64,000 nt of DNA from Paucimonas lemoignei (lineage in GTDB: Bacteria; Pseudomonadota; Gammaproteobacteria; Burkholderiales; Burkholderiaceae_D): NCBI RefSeq assembly GCF_004342585.1, contig NZ_SLZQ01000017.1, positions 1-64,000 on the forward strand. Direction: 5' to 3'. Shown in pieces: positions 62,633-64,000 of this stretch; the first letter of the stretch is position 1; each line of letters starts with the position of its first letter. Position numbers and translations under genes: made by a program. The notes below the pieces were generated by a model that worked only from the letters and a program-made list of their open reading frames with translations, did no database searches and was not told the origin of the DNA.

Positions 62633-64000
62633 GTGGGGCTTTCGCCTGAATCGCTGCCTGACCGATTTGAGCGCGCGCTGGAAGCAATTCTGGTGCGCGT
62701 TTCCATTTGCTCGGCTTCTTCCGATATTCCTCGCACGATGGCCGTGGCTTACAGTGGCGGCCTCGATTCGAGCGTGCTGCTGCATCTCTCGCAACGATAC
62801 GCCGTTGCGCATGGCATCCGCTTACTCGCTTTTCATGTGCATCATGGTTTAAGTCCGAATGCCGATGCATGGCTGAATCATTGTGAGGCCGAGGCGCAGC
62901 GGCTCGGCATTCTTTTCGAAGCGCGGCAAGTCCGCATTGATAACGCAGCGCGCAGTGGCGTCGAAGAGGCGGCGCGCACGCTTCGATATGCTGCCCTCGG
63001 CGACATGTGCCGGGAGCATGGCGCTGCACTGTTGCTGACGGCGCATCACCTGGACGACCAGGCGGAAACCATCCTGCTGCAGCTCGTGCGCGGTTCCGGC
63101 GTGGCCGGTTTGTCCGGCATGGATAGCGCGAACACGGCACCTGATTTATTGGGTGATCCGCATCTGGTGATGGCGCGGCCGTTGCTGGATGTCAGCCGGG
63201 CGGAACTGGAAGAGTGGGGCGCACGAGTGGGAATCGAGCATGTCGAGGACGAATCGAATGCCGATGTGCGTTATGCCCGCAATGCCCTGCGCCATGGCGT
63301 AATGCCGCAATTGGCGATCAACTTCCCGGGTTTTCAGGAGCGGCTCGCGCGTACCGCCAGCCATATGCAGGCGGCACAGCGTGTGCTGGATGAAGTGGCG
63401 CAAGCCGACCTCGCTGCCTGCTCTGCTGGCACCTGCCTGGAGCTTGAGCGTGTCCGCGCCTTGAGCAGCGAACGCTTCCATAATCTTTTCCGCCACTGGC
63501 TCGGCAGGCATGGCGTAAGGATGCCATCGGCTTCATGGCTGGCTGAAATGCGTGCGCAATTGCTGGAGGCGAAAGACGATGCGCAGGTTTGTGTCCTGCA
63601 TCCGGATTGCGCGATTCGCCGGCATCGGGGCAAGGTGTATTTGACGCCCCGGCTGGATAGCGGTGCCGACGCGCTGCCGCAGGAATTCATCTGGCAAGGG
63701 CAATCAAGTCTCGATTTCCCGGCATTCCAAGGGCGCCTGCATTTCGATGTTGCACCTGAGGGCGTGGATGCCACATGGCTGCGCAAGCAGGCCCTGATAA
63801 TCCGCCACCGGCAGGGTGGCGACAGCGTCAAGCTGGCAGCCAACCGTCCCAGTCGCAGCATGAAGCAGCATTTTCAGGCGCTCGGTATTCCCGCATGGGA
63901 GCGTCCATTTCTGCCGCTGGTGACCGTGGCGGGAGAGGTGTTGTATGCGGCGGGAATCGGCATGGATTGCCGTCATTTGAAATCTGGAGCAGGAGAATGC
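62633..64000 (+). CDS. tilS: tRNA(Ile)-lysidine synthase TilS (3' end beyond window)
   Basis: The first 456 codons are present and still open at the right edge. The enzyme attaches lysine to C34 of tRNA-Ile(CAU). The ATP PP-loop is SGGLDSS (41-47), followed by LLLTAHHLDDQAETILLQL and DESNADVRYARNALRH, all typical of TilS; C-terminal RHRQGGDSVKL marks the final domain. The start is GTG 62633 after AAGGAG, 3 bases past the accA stop. An ATG at codon 36 would lose some N-terminal sequence. Confidence 0.92.
   Translation, partial: MGLSPESLPDRFERALEAILVRVSICSASSDIPRTMAVAYSGGLDSSVLLHLSQRYAVAHGIRLLAFHVHHGLSPNADAWLNHCEAEAQRLGILFEARQVRIDNAARSGVEEAARTLRYAALGDMCREHGAALLLTAHHLDDQAETILLQLVRGSGVAGLSGMDSANTAPDLLGDPHLVMARPLLDVSRAELEEWGARVGIEHVEDESNADVRYARNALRHGVMPQLAINFPGFQERLARTASHMQAAQRVLDEVAQADLAACSAGTCLELERVRALSSERFHNLFRHWLGRHGVRMPSASWLAEMRAQLLEAKDDAQVCVLHPDCAIRRHRGKVYLTPRLDSGADALPQEFIWQGQSSLDFPAFQGRLHFDVAPEGVDATWLRKQALIIRHRQGGDSVKLAANRPSRSMKQHFQALGIPAWERPFLPLVTVAGEVLYAAGIGMDCRHLKSGAGEC

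Overview
The window is a dense, housekeeping-rich chromosomal segment of a betaproteobacterium. The gene orders surE-pcm-nlpD-rpoS, mdh/gntR/sdhCDAB-sdhE-gltA-sucAB-lpd, rlmN-pilW-rodZ-ispG-hisS-yfgM-bamB-der-hfq-hflX-hflKC-hisZ-purA and cysS-alkA-accA-tilS, with DUF2863 and DUF2065 proteins, fit Burkholderiales. Protein flavour and mid-to-high-50s GC (by eye) suggest Oxalobacteraceae, near Herminiimonas/Janthinobacterium; the genus is an inference. I see no IS element, prophage, integron, CRISPR array or toxin-antitoxin pair, and no gene-free gap longer than 300 bases. The window opens in non-coding DNA and ends inside tilS.

1-4.7 kb: an AmiD-like lipoprotein amidase, tRNA-Pro(GGG), a pirin, an M14 cytosolic-type carboxypeptidase and a DUF2863 protein. 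4.8-22.4 kb: a TCA-cycle island. On the minus strand lie acnA, a secreted MliC-like protein, a CitE/HpcH-type lyase and mdh. On the plus strand lie a GntR/UTRA regulator, sdhCDAB, sdhE, gltA, sucA, sucB and lpdA. The mdh/gntR gap holds a strong palindrome that may be the regulator's operator. 22.4-28.2 kb: a small lipoprotein, zapE, a secreted coiled-coil protein, a PP2C phosphatase, a DUF465 protein and a DinG-type helicase.

28.4-34.3 kb: surE, pcm, nlpD and rpoS, abutting or overlapping, followed by a DEDDy exonuclease overlapping rpoS and by rlmD. 34.4-36.3 kb (minus): an MBL-fold lipoprotein and a BI-1/YccA membrane protein. 36.5-52.8 kb: a long co-directional run, ndk, rlmN, pilW, rodZ, ispG, hisS, yfgM, bamB, der, hfq, hflX, hflK, hflC, DUF2065, hisZ, purA and a phosphoribosyltransferase gene. 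It covers translation quality, envelope assembly, ribosome biogenesis, RNA regulation and nucleotide/histidine metabolism. 52.9-53.2 kb: tRNA-Leu(CAG) and a structured, GC-rich 126-base gap between two strong terminator hairpins. 53.3-64 kb: rnr, rlmB, cysE, then (minus) lpxH and two cyclophilins, then (plus) cysS, an AlkA-type glycosylase, accA and the 5' part of tilS.

No clearly new multi-gene system is present. The points most worth a second look are the GntR palindrome and similar half-sites at the left edge, the His/Asp-rich tail on HisRS, the structured gap at 52.94-53.06 kb, the terminator-like hairpin inside the sucB-lpdA interval, the MliC-like secreted protein among TCA genes, and the Lys/Ser/Ala tail of RNase R.
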